The notes under the pieces: model-generated
Databases searched by the model: none
What the model saw: only the letters and a program-made list of their open reading frames with translations
What the model was told of the DNA's origin: nothing
Program-made: the position numbers and the translations under genes
Assembly (NCBI GenBank): GCA_029876055.1
Contig: CM056879.1
Coordinates: 2,046,001 to 2,110,000, forward strand
Length of the DNA stretch: 64,000 nt
Origin: Madurella fahalii
Taxonomy: Eukaryota > Ascomycota > Sordariomycetes > Sordariales
Direction: 5' to 3'
In this document: positions 1-9,755 of the stretch, in pieces
Layout: every line of letters starts with the position of its first letter
How positions within the stretch are numbered: position 1 is the first letter of the stretch

Positions 1-73
1 TGCAGAGTCCAAGAGGGAACAAGGTTGAGTTTGTCTCGCCGACTTAGACGATGCGTCAAGAGCTATATACACA

Positions 74-367
74 TTGTCCTTTACCTCGAAGGCGATCTTA
101 CGCTTGTTAGATACTCTATTTGACAGTTTGACAAAGGGGGTTTCCGGTTTTCTCGAGGAACAGGGCCTATCGGATCTTCTCTTATCAGAGATCGGAGCAT
201 TTATCCAACAAACTGCATCAGATTTTACAGAACTTCAGATCATACTTACTGGTATAGGATATTCTAAATCCGGTAGATATCAAGCCCTGAAACTGACAGA
301 AGAGGAGAGCGGCCGGCCTGCGAAACGGCCCAAGTTCCAACCCAACAACAACACAGCTACGTGGTAG
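74..367 (+). CDS. Unrecognised ORF near the window edge
   Basis: An open frame of about 97 codons without a proper ATG start; the first codon of the open stretch is TTG, and an in-frame stop lies about 45 bases upstream. The product would have a helical middle part and a basic, Pro/Asn-rich tail (ending near AKRPKF and NNNTATW). I do not recognise a family. It could be the last exon of a gene that starts left of the window, since the sequence begins only 73 bases earlier, or a chance frame. Confidence 0.15.
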   Translation: MSFTSKAILRLLDTLFDSLTKGVSGFLEEQGLSDLLLSEIGAFIQQTASDFTELQIILTGIGYSKSGRYQALKLTEEESGRPAKRPKFQPNNNTATW

Positions 368-1033
368 ACGGGGATGGACCAAAAGACCGACGCTGGTATA
401 GATGGTCCTTTCGTTGCACAAAGAGCGCTCACACTCTTAACCGACCCGAAGCCGTGGTTGGTCATATGATAGGCAGCGTTGCAACCCAGATTTGAGTGGT
501 CAGAACGCAGGGGATGACATTGGGGACAAAAAGGGTTATGATCACGGCGACTGGAGGTGATGCTGAGACTGCGAGTTCCGAATCACCGAACCTCTCACCC
601 TATCAAGTTCAAGTGGTGATTCCCGATCCTCGGGGCGGCCAGGGTATGCTCAGATCGCCAAGGATATCATAGCATAGCTTCTTGACAAAATGTCGAGGAA
701 GAGAATATAGAGGAAGGAGGAGGGTAAATTCAGTGTATAACTTAATGTGAAGCGCCATACTTTGGACAAGTAGCTTGTAAAGAAGGATAGATATTGTATT
801 ATAAAGCTACTAATTACTAGATTATTTGCTCGCGAGCAATTGAAGAATAGAATTCAGTATAGTAGCTTTGTGTATCAGACAAGTTGAAACATAGACGTAG
901 AAAGATTCAATGGGGACGTAAAAGCAGCGAAAGTGTCACCATTCTCCGCTAGCTAAGAAAACAACAATAGACGCTCCGATCACAGTAGGTCGGGGAAGTC
1001 TGTGCTTCGCAGTCCCATAGCGTGCGCACTTTC
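368..1033. other. Gene-free stretch
   Basis: No convincing coding frame on either strand. The region becomes AT-rich after about 720. It forms the 3' flank of the PTH11-like gene that ends at 1034. Confidence 0.5.
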
Positions 1034-2561
1034 CTATTTACTACCGCTATCATCATCCTTCTGCGCACCAGTTGCCGGATAAAGCCCCAGCTCGGAGTGG
1101 GGAAGGGCGAAACGGTCCGTCGAAGACGGTCCACGACGCATCTCGAACAGTTCGATGGTGGCCAAGCCTCCGTGTGACCAGGTCTGCAGATGCTTTTCGG
1201 CGTGGCCAAAGAGATCGAAGCTGGGGAAATGGTGTTTGAAGAAGGGTCGAAGGGAAGGTAGACAAGCGCAGATAATACCGACATACATTTCGGCCATGCT
1301 GCCACAAGGTAGTACTCATGTTAGCTGATGTGTGGTTGGGGCAGGGAGGGGGAAGGGGGGGTCGGCTCGGTAGGTAAGGGAGAGAGGCAAAGCGGGGCGA
1401 TGGGCCCGGGGAGCTGATACTTACAACCAAATTAGGTTGGTCGAGTAGAGCCAGGTGAGGTCGGGATTCTTGTAGCCGAGAAGGACGTTTACTGTTCGCG
1501 CTGCGCTTACGCCGCAGACACTGCGGATGATTAACCGTTAGCCATGGCGTATACGATTACACCCGTGATCTGTCCTCCGAGGGGGGGGGGGGTGCGTATT
1601 TGGCTTACAATCCACCGGTCATGAGGATCAACGTCACACCGATCTTCTTCGAGAGGGGAATGTGAAGGTGTCGCAAAATCCAGATCGGCAGGACCAGGAC
1701 CGCAAGATCGGTGACAGTATTCAAGATGCAACTAGCATTGTACATTGCTTGGATATTGATGCAACTGCCGGTAAGAGACCGATCCCAATAGAGGGCAATG
1801 GGTTGGCACTGATAGATCCAAGCAAATGCCACAGGTGTGCTGTAACCGATCGTCACGAAGGCGACAAAATACACAGCGTATCTGAGCGCCCTGTCTGCTA
1901 TCGCAAAGCGGAGAAAAAAGGCTAGGATCGATGCCTTGGTGAAAGCCGTGGACAGGTTGTAGGTCAAGCTACCGCCGATCGCGCCTAGCTAGAGCAAAGT
2001 TAGACGAAACTACGTGTTGAATTCCATGATCTTAGAAACAAACCTTCATGAACTCCCTAAAATTCTGGACTGGGACGTCCCAGATGTGGTTTCCAACACC
2101 ATTCCTCGTCTCTGAGGATCGCACATGTCAGCGTCATTTGTCCCCATACGCGGCTGTTTTTGTTGGGGGAGGTAGAGGCTCACGCATGGCGTTGACGATC
2201 GAATTCGCAAGGCCACATGCCTAATATCGGAAACGTTGGTTTCGGTCTCACGAAGACATATAATTGAGTCGGGCAGAACGTACGTAGGCGGCGATGATGA
2301 GGTCTGCCAGAAGACTCGGATGTTAGCGGATCCGGGCTCGCTGACTGTGATGTCGCCTCACATACAGTCGTCCCTGTGCCAGCGCTTAATAATCACGTTG
2401 GCCGTGTAGAGACGGAGGCCGAGGAAGCAGCCTGTAATTACTGGGAGAGAAATAGCGACAGCGACCATCTTATGTCCAATTGACTCAGGGTTCGTAAAGT
2501 TTGACGATATCCCTGGTGGTGGACGACCGGCAGCAACGATACCGCTACCGGCCGAAGTCAT
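1034..2561 (-). CDS. PTH11-like seven-helix membrane protein (fungal rhodopsin domain)
   Basis: Seven exons read on the minus strand: 2561-2366, 2303-2284, 2220-2184, 2111-2044, 1988-1609, 1520-1425 and 1298-1034. All junctions are GT-AG and close in phase, giving 353 residues. Landmarks are the first helix after the GHKMVAVAISLP segment, DDYLIIAAY in helix 2, the loop ending LGAIGGSLTYNLS, the Cys-containing loop near YQCQPIALYWD, and the C-terminal signature YVGIICACLPSLRPF followed by a polar cytosolic tail. These are typical of the PTH11-related receptors expanded in Sordariomycetes, proposed to sense surfaces or ligands at the plasma membrane. The N-terminus is short and has no CFEM cysteine domain. 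Ligand and G-protein coupling cannot be read from sequence. The gene is compact and looks intact. Confidence 0.9.
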
Positions 2562-3152
2562 CTTGACTGGACATTAGGTGGGGGAACGCTGCTGTCACCG
2601 TGGATGGCAGATTGGCAAGTAGGCTTGAGAACAAGAGACTTGGGATGATGGCAGGCATGAAGCCGCTATAAGAACAGGCTGGCAACTGAGCATGGAGCGC
2701 CAGATCTCCCTTCTCTGCCCCTGATGATCCAAATCATTATTGTGGAAGCCCAAAGCTGCCGTCGGGTTATTCGGTTTGCAATTGGATGTTCACCCCGTTG
2801 GGGCGGTTGCGGGCGCATCTTGGCGAGTGTATAGTAGCATGCGGGACTCTTGGGCTGTGACGGCCAAATTTCAGTGAAAGACGGGAAGATACGATCCTCA
2901 GACCAGTCCCCAGATCCGTCCCCGAAATTACCAAGACAGCCACCAAGCCCCCCGATGCGAAACCGGCTCCAGCTCCGGGCGGCCGGTGAGTGATGTGCTG
3001 TGTTCTTCGCCCCATTTGCGGTGACCAATGATATTGGTGTACGCTAACGCAAGGCGTAGGGGTCCATGGATCCGTGCGAATCCCGGATCGACCTGCCACA
3101 AATAAGGGCTGAGCGATAACGTAATCCACATACGACCGTGACACCTTAGTCT
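2562..3152. other. Gene-free upstream region
   Basis: Upstream flank of the PTH11-like gene. Overlapping minus-strand frames between 2666 and 3164 are low-complexity in meaning and match no family. The stretch ends with AGTCT, the target duplication of the solo LTR. Confidence 0.5.
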
Positions 3153-3430
3153 TGTCGGATGCACAGCACCTCTGAACGTTCGGAGTTAAATTTAGGATGG
3201 AAATTCAGGATGGAAAATTGAGGATGTCCTGTTTTCTTCCTTGTCTAACGGAGGTGAACTTCCTTCTTATTCCCAATTTCCTGGACCACGGAGACCCGGG
3301 TTGACGGGTCTCCGAGAGATCGGATCACACTTATCCGAGTCGCACTAATCCGGATCACACTGATCCGGGTTCGTGTTTTGCAGATCCAGGATCCAGCTTC
3401 CTGACCCTTTTGACACAACCCTTTTTGACA
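3153..3430 (+). mobile_element. Solo LTR, family 1, with 5-bp target duplication
   Basis: A 278-bp element starting TGTCGGATGC and ending CTTTTTGACA (TG...CA termini with the short inverted end TGTC/GACA). It is flanked on both sides by AGTCT (3148-3152 and 3431-3435). A second copy lies inverted at 30258-30537 with a different flanking pentamer. It contains a hairpin (GGAGACCCG ... CGGGTCTCC) and repeated GGATCACAC-like units. No retrotransposon interior is attached, so this is what recombination between the two LTRs of a full element leaves behind. Confidence 0.93.
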
Positions 3431-3832
3431 AGTCTATATACCGCATAAATATCTTTATATTGCTACTCCACTAAGTTCCTAAGCTACTAAGTTATTATTA
3501 GCTTCAAAACCATATAACTTAGTTAATTTTCCTTCTTTTTACAAATATATAACAGTTTTGATAAGCTGAGACAATTGCGAAGTCAGTGTTGGAGATGTTA
3601 GAAGCTTATAAAATACGAATTTAACTTGTAAGTACTGTAATCTAGTCTAAGCAGGTTTCTATATTTAGAAAGCTAGCTACCTCTACAATATTTGCTATTA
3701 AATCCTATCTTCGTAACTAGTAAGCTAAACGTATTAAAAAACTACTTTCTAGTATTAATAATATCCAATCCCTGAAAAAGAAAACCTTTTAATTAGAGCT
3801 GTCTATTAATTAAATTACTAAGGATAGTCTAT
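3431..3832. other. AT-rich gene-free stretch
   Basis: Very AT-rich, with many TpA steps and few CpA or TpG, which suggests old RIP-mutated repeat DNA. No frame could be matched to a protein. Confidence 0.45.
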
Positions 3833-4226
3833 AATGAAATGGTGCAGAAATACACATCTACACCTACATACCCACCAAAACAAGGGGAAGGGCAAAAACA
3901 AGACAAGCCAGGCGACACCACCACAAATCGGGTCCCTGCAGCCTAAACAAGGTCAAAACAACATGTGCAGATAGAGCTCCCTCTAGTCAGAGGGAGATCA
4001 TTTTGCACGCAAAGAAAGCTCGTCAATTGAGCCTGCAACAGAGGTGAAGAGAGTGCTGAATTGATTGTTCTATCTAAAGGAGCAATAGCCAGGAGGCCCT
4101 ACTTATGGTGCGAAAGAAAAATGGGCCCACGGCAAGTTCCAGCCCCCGGGGCACCATCCTAGCAACTGTGTCCCTCTGATCAGAGGGACCCTGCCCTCTG
4201 GGAACTGTTTTTCCCAACTCAATATC
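3833..4226 (-). repeat. Dispersed repeat family with palindromic cores, copy A
   Basis: Diverged copy of a family also seen at 32230-32510, 39443-39890 and 49965-50214. Shared blocks, read on the minus strand, are GGGCCCATTTTT, the CACCATAAGT segment, GCTCAATTGA, CTTTGCGTGCAAA and the end TTCTGCACCATTTCA. It carries two palindromes: a perfect 18-mer, TCCCTCTGATCAGAGGGA, at 4171-4188, and an imperfect relative at 3978-3997. There is no coding capacity. The family may be LTRs or truncated retroelement ends; boundaries are approximate. Confidence 0.75.
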
Positions 4227-4816
4227 AAGGCAAGGAAAGCTGCGTTACGAGGTATCATCGGCTTCGCTAAGCTTGTATATAAAGAGTTTAGAATAGAACC
4301 TAATTTAACTAGCTAAGTAGATTGTGGGATGATTTGAGCTATATCTACTGTATAGTAATGTTCAATTTACTAGGTGTATTTGCTGTGATGATGAGCTTGG
4401 TAGTGTGGCTGCATGAGCTGAAATTGGCTGGTTCGTTGGCTAGGGTGGCACGGCCGTATGTGGATTACGTGAACACCTGGCGTATCTTAGCATTATCCTC
4501 TCTCAGCTAATTCTTGCGGAGTGTGGCGCAGAGCCTTGTGAGGAGGAAGGTAAGGCTTAAGAAGCAATGTAGACGGCGCACATCCGTGCAGCGCGTTTTC
4601 CCGCCGTTCACGAATGCCTCTGCCTGGTGTAGAGGCTCATCATGTTGCTGTTCAGCTCCAAGTAGCGAACTTTCATCCATCATACCGCTGTGCATCGACA
4701 GCTTAGTGATTCTGCGCCAAGAAGAGGTTGAGCGAATGGAAGCGGCCTGGATGCCAACCCTTGTAGTACAGTTAGCTGTCTCAATGGAGCCGCTGAAGCT
4801 CAGCAGCGACAGCGAG
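4227..4816. other. Gene-free stretch before the foldback element
   Basis: Contains overlapping open frames on both strands (about 4507-4840) of roughly 108 codons each, neither of which I recognise. The complementarity of the two frames argues that at least one is chance. Possibly remnant repeat DNA. Confidence 0.4.
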
Positions 4817-4949
4817 TACGGAGGTTGGGGCGACAAGTGACCGGATACATCTGTTAGTGCATGTCACGCGACCAATACATATTCTCGTGTATCACGCGAC
4901 CTGCAGTAACAGATATGCTTGGTCACTTTTTAGCCCCAACCTCCGTATT
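4817..4949. repeat. Foldback (inverted-repeat) element, MITE-like
   Basis: Two arms of about 40 bases in inverted orientation: the left arm starts TACGGAGGTTGGGGC and contains AAGTGACC and CTGTTA; the right arm is its imperfect complement, ending GCCCCAACCTCCGTA. The short centre holds the decamer TCACGCGACC twice in direct orientation. The pentamer GCGAG flanks the element at 4812-4816 and 4950-4954, consistent with a 5-bp target duplication. No protein is encoded. A non-autonomous DNA transposon is the simplest reading. Confidence 0.7.
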
Positions 4950-6228
4950 GCGAGGCTGCCCTGGCCGATCACAGGCAACGGGGTTCTCCGACACCACCAC
5001 GAAAGACGTCATCCAGTACCAAGACGCCATTGCTTGCAGAGCCAAGAGCAACTTCAAGAAGTAGTTAGCTGCTGGTCTATAAGAGAGACCTCGCTGTGGC
5101 CAGATCTGGCTGGACTGCGCCGATTAAGTCCTTGACTCCTTGTGGTAGCTCAGCCACTGGCACTCAGACAGTGCCAGAGACCCAGCCAGCAGATGCTGGT
5201 AAGATACCTAGGGCTTTTTTCGCTGACAAAACACTTTAGTGTTTAAAGTCTGGTTGTTTGATTCCGTGCCATTTGGTTGTTCAAATACCAGCGGGGCCGA
5301 CCCGCAAAGTGACCATCTTACCGTACCACCAAACAAATCATAGGCAAGTTAGCTTTGTCCTTGATTCCTCGGTATGTGAAGCTTGAACGTGGAACGCTGC
5401 GTGTTACTGTTATTTACGCCCTGCAACAAACCGCCCTAGCTATGACGGTGCGAAAACGGGTGTGCGGTGTTGAAAATGTCTTTGGTTGATACCAGCCCTT
5501 ATACCAACTGCGACGGTGGCAAATTGGGCTCTCATCTTCTGATTTTTGTGTATAATCATAATTTGTGTGTTGGGATCTCTTTGTGCTAGACGGACCGGCC
5601 AACCCTAGCTGACCTAGCCGACTGCGCCATGCACGTCGACCGAAATTCTCATACCTGCTGACCGGCTACAGCCAGCTGATTCGATTCCTGGGACTTCATA
5701 TGGTAATTAGGTTATGACGAGACAATTAAATTGGCTGAGATTTGCAGCATGGTGACCCTGTTATACGGGATCCAGTTAGTGGCTTGGCTGTACCTCACTA
5801 ACGTTACGTATCCCGGCGGAGTTGATCAGGGACGCCATGGCGCTCTGACCGGTGGAGGGCTGCAGACCGTTTGTCGGTCAACCCCAGGTCACCAGACTCG
5901 TGATGTGGCAGGGTGCATAGCGCCATGCAAATATTATGCAACACCTGTCCCCCTAATCCAGTTCGAGGCAACCTGACATACAACAAGCGGACTGCAATGG
6001 GCTGGAAGCTTTTCGGCGTGCGATACGGACGTGAAGAGGGCTTTGCAGGCTTAGACCATTGTTCATCTGAGCAGCCGCCATGCTGCCGTTGGCACTTCTT
6101 GCATTTTGTTGGTATCCTATAAAATGCACTCGCTTCTCTGTGTAAAGCACACTGGTGATGCCCTACTAAGCCAGCAAGCTCACAATACAACCTGCTTATA
6201 ATATAATCTGACGTGTCTGAAACTTGCG
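4950..6228. other. Gene-free stretch
   Basis: Several short frames on both strands, none with family resemblance, plausible introns or coding-like composition. It serves as upstream flank of the TRI14-like gene. Confidence 0.45.
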
Positions 6229-7384
6229 ATGACTTCGTTTCCTGGGATCCATTGTGTTGTTTTCATCTGTTATTTTCTCACTCTCGTCTACGGCTCCCCG
6301 AGGAGGTCAGACAATGATGGCACCTCATGCCCGCCCTTCAACAAGGGCGATTTCACCATCCACCAGTATCAGCTATACCCCGAGAACGCGTTTTGGGATA
6401 GTCAAAACTGCGTTGTGTACTTCAGGTCAGTTCTCCATCATCATGCGCCTTAGCTGCCACTCTAACCCTAATCATGGCAGCGCTCTCTTCAACGGGAGTG
6501 TAGCGGTGTATGATCCCTACAAAGACGAAACAATTCGAATTATTACCTTCCCCAACATCACCCATGTCCCTGGCCAGCACGCCAGCGGTCTCGACTACAG
6601 CAGTAAATCGGGCCTTCTATCCGTCGTCCTGAATTCTGAGACCCCCTTCCTCACTGGCGGCGCAAACGTCTCCGGTGACAATTGGTTGGTCAAGTACGAC
6701 CCTGTCTGTAACCGAGAGCTTTGGCGTACCAACCTCACTGCTGTAACTGAGGGTCGGTTTGGAGGCTTTCAGGACGTTTCTGTTGATACGAAGAGCAACT
6801 CATATGTGATTGGTACGTACCCTAAAAGTATCCTCAAAGTCGACAAACACGGCTTGAACGCCGAAGTCTGGTACCCACCGCAAAGCACCAACACAGCAAT
6901 CCGCGGATATACGGGTGTTGCTGCGTTGGAGGATGTGCTGCTTGTCGTTAATACCGAGGAGGTTCCCGCGTCAAATCCAAGTAAGAGCGAAATATACCGG
7001 TTTGATATGACGGAGCCCGAGGGGAGGCCTGTTCTGGTGGAGCGGACACCAAATCTCCCGATCGGTGTCGCTAATAGAATCCATCTACCTGTGGCGTACG
7101 GGGGCAGGGTGATGCTGGTCTCGGAACAGCTGTTGGGTGTAACCGTTCTGCGATCGGTCGATGGAAGTTGGAAAACGGCAGAGCATTTGGGCAGCATCAG
7201 GAGTAATTGGCCGATCCCATTTGATCGGATCCTCCCAACTACGGTGCAAGTCGGACCAAGGAACCAGTATATGGTTGGTCAGCATTTCCCCGGGGATATT
7301 GTGCCCGGCACGACCGCGGGAAATAGAAGTGAGTGGGAAATGTTTGACATCACGGCGATGGTGGAGGAGCTGTTAAGGGCTTGA
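6229..7384 (+). CDS. TRI14-like secreted protein
   Basis: Two exons, 6229-6425 and 6481-7384, joined by a 55-nt GT-AG intron that restores the frame through YFSALFNGSV. The start is chosen because it opens a good signal peptide (MTSFPGIHCVVFICYFLTL, cleaved near VYG-S). The mature part resembles the family of Fusarium TRI14: FTIHQYQLYPENA, ITFPNITHVPGQHASGLDY, SGDNWLVKYDP, GGFQDVSVD, then VTVLRSVDGSWKTAEHLG and VQVG near the end. The fold is predicted to be a six-bladed propeller. In Fusarium TRI14 sits in the trichothecene cluster but is a virulence factor rather than a biosynthetic enzyme. No other TRI genes are seen here, so this is a stand-alone paralogue of unknown role. Potential N-glycosylation sites are frequent. 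It appears intact. Confidence 0.88.
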
Positions 7385-7861
7385 TGGGTCTAGAAATAAT
7401 GGATAGGAGTATGTTAAACGTCAAATAAGGGATACTATTCCAATCATCCACTGTATCTCGAGCCGAATCAACTCGTCGCTTGTGTGCCCAACGGACGCCA
7501 AGTTCTTAAAGTAGGTACCTTAACCACCGGGAAATACCTCGCGTTGCCCGACCGCTTTTTTGAATGGGGCGTTGAGATAGGGGGAACTTTCGCTGAGTGA
7601 CACTTAACATAGCTAGCATTTGCAGGAAAAATTTAAGATTATAATATCACTTCCTCAAACCTTCCAACCACATCATTGCCATCTTGTAGTGGTATATTAT
7701 CCCCACGATGCCCTTCTCAATTGCCTCTGAGCAACAGCAAGAAGTACTCTGTTCCGCCCTCCCCCACCACAACTCTTGCGTGATAATTTCTGTCATAATG
7801 ACTTTCCCATTGAGACGTAGCGAAATAGCTTCGGGACGGTGCCCGTCGTATGCACTCTCCC
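7385..7861. other. Gene-free stretch
   Basis: 3' flank of the TRI14-like gene; GGTACC-containing palindrome around 7513. No gene seen up to the phosphoesterase relic. Confidence 0.5.
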
Positions 7862-8114
7862 ACTAGTAATCGCAGACCCCCACGGCTTCTCTTACCTCCC
7901 TGACACCGACCCCCCTCGACCCCACTGACGGTGGGGGTCATCCACTGTGGTGATATTACCGAACACTCCCAACTCGACGAATTCAAAGCCACCATCCACC
8001 TCCTAGTCAAAAATCCCCGTGTCCGTCAAGTTTCTCAGGGTAGGCAACTACGGCTTCAGTCTGGACGTACCCACCTACACCCGCCTCCTCTTCAAATCTC
8101 ATGACAACAAACGC
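7862..8114 (+). pseudogene. Metallophosphoesterase (calcineurin-like) gene relic
   Basis: Three consecutive plus-strand fragments in different frames read like the N-terminal half of a fungal calcineurin-like phosphoesterase. First comes ADPHGFSYLPDTDPP (family: SDTHG...), then VIHCGDITEHSQLDEFKAT (the GD metal motif and the following helix), then VGNYGFSLDVPTYTRLL, where the family has GNHDF. The frameshifts fall between the pieces, and the GNHD metal ligands have become GNYG. No downstream half is visible, because the region runs into the 3' end of the gene on the other strand. It is a dead fragment of the MPPED-like clade. Confidence 0.72.
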
Positions 8115-8803
8115 GGTAACATGGTGGCAATGACGGTGGAAAGAACGGGGTGGGTTGGGAAGGTGGTGGTGGCGGATTTGGGGATTATATTTCTGTTAAA
8201 TTGGGATACGGCGGACTCGGTGATGGAGAAGGAGAGAAGATCGGGGGCGGGCGGGAGAATGAGAAGTGGAAATTGTGTCATGACGAGTCTTTGCGAAGGG
8301 GATACGTTGGGGTGGCCAACGATGAAGCTGAAAGCAAGCACTACTGTTGGCTGCGGGTCGTCGTGCCGGTGGCGGCTGTCGTATTGCCTGCGCAGCGTGC
8401 TGGAGTTCCAGTAAACAGTCCAGTAGCTGTTAAACAAGCCTGAGATGCAAGTGTTTGTGCCGGTGAGCCACGGTGCTGTTAATCCACAGCAGTTGCCATC
8501 TCGGCGGCTAGTCGATGTCGCACTTACATTTTGAAGCAAGGCAAAACAGACGATCCAGCAGGTAAAGATTTCGAAACCAATGAGCAAAAAGTGGAACGAG
8601 TGTTTGAGAGGAGGAGCTAGGATGGTGGTCAAGGTCATGCCGATGACAGCGACGGATATTGTACGTACTAGGCGAGAGTCTGTAGGGCCATCAATGTGGC
8701 CGAGAATGTGAAACGACCGCGCGAAAATGCGGAGTATTATGACACAGCAGCCAACCTTGAAGACGCGGAGACACCCAACAACAACCTTGTGAGCTGCACT
8801 CAT
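8099..8803 (-). CDS. MARVEL-like four-helix membrane protein
   Basis: A single open frame of 234 residues starting MSAAHKVVVGCLRVFK. Three clear membrane segments follow, around CCVIILRIF, ISVAVIGMTLTTILAP and FLLIGFEIFTCWIVCFALL. A hydrophilic loop with aromatic residues (FNSYWTVYWNSS) comes next, then a short hydrophobic piece, VVLAFSFIVG, at the place of the fourth helix. This order is that of fungal MARVEL-type proteins, which sit in plasma membrane or vesicles and have no known enzyme activity. The C-terminal 60 residues are unusual and helix 4 is shorter than normal, so the end may be altered by a frameshift or an unrecognised intron. The 3' end overlaps the phosphoesterase relic on the opposite strand. 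Confidence 0.55.
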   Translation of the reverse strand: MSAAHKVVVGCLRVFKVGCCVIILRIFARSFHILGHIDGPTDSRLVRTISVAVIGMTLTTILAPPLKHSFHFLLIGFEIFTCWIVCFALLQNVSATSTSRRDGNCCGLTAPWLTGTNTCISGLFNSYWTVYWNSSTLRRQYDSRHRHDDPQPTVVLAFSFIVGHPNVSPSQRLVMTQFPLLILPPAPDLLSFSITESAVSQFNRNIIPKSATTTFPTHPVLSTVIATMLPRLLS

Positions 8804-9755
8804 GGCAGTTGATAGAATGAATCTTTTTCCTTACTTGTTTCCTCGCCTTTTTGGGGGGGCGTCAGGGGTGAGAAGCTTGATGACGGCTTTCGTGGGTCTC
8901 GTCTATAATTAGGTCAGATTGGCCTGGAATTGAGATGGGCATCCAAGACCGGTCTAGGATGTATGTCGAGGGTAGATTCAGTGTCCATATGTGCTGCTGA
9001 CCAAAACTCCGGCAACGCCAGAACCTCATTGGAATCGAGTGCCGGTGCCAAAGTTCCAAACCTGTTGTCCATTCACACCCTCAAAATCTCCAGATGTACT
9101 TCCACTTGATTCTCAGGGTTGGGGAACGCTAGGCCAATATGCAATTAGGGACCCCCTACTGTACCTACCGAAGGACGCCGCGGTCGATCTACGCTACCTC
9201 AGATCAAGCTCAGCACCGGCTAGAGCATGATAGCAACTCGAAGAACGTTTCCACTTCTGGGACTGCCTTCATTTTGAGGAAAAGGTTGGCTATTTAAAAA
9301 GTCTCTTCGAAGGGGAAGACTAGGGTAGGTCGGACATATAGCTGCCTTAGCTTTGCGAAATGAGGGAAGAGGAGGGCGATGGTGATGAGGCGCGTATTGG
9401 AGGAGGTAGTGACTAAGCGGAGGAAACGGAGGAGGAAGAGGTCGAGAGTACAAGAAAGGGACGTCGGAAGAGAGGCTCCTATTTATACGGCGCGCACGCT
9501 AGGGCCGTACGAGCGGGGCAGTTCGAACGCGGCGCTGTGGCCGATCCGGGAAGGACGCCTTTTCCCGGCGGGTGCGACAGCAGGTTCTCGATTACAAAAG
9601 CAGCCGCAAAGACTCCGCCTACGCGCATGCCGTGAAATCCCGTGCCTCTAGCCTATTCCCATTACCAACAAGGAGAAGGAGGGTGGTTAAAAAAAAAAAA
9701 AAAAAAAAGGCTAACCAAGCCTCGAATCTGTTGATCCCAAAACGAAACGCGTGCC
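8804..9755. other. Gene-free stretch with a 20-base A tract
   Basis: No gene recognised. A run of 20 A occupies 9689-9708. The section 9365-9450 is purine-rich (AGG/GGA repeats). Confidence 0.5.

Noticed and set aside
3127..3140. ACATACGACC, which resembles the start of fungal 5S rRNA
   Set aside because: The following bases do not match 5S rRNA and no internal promoter blocks are present; a chance match.
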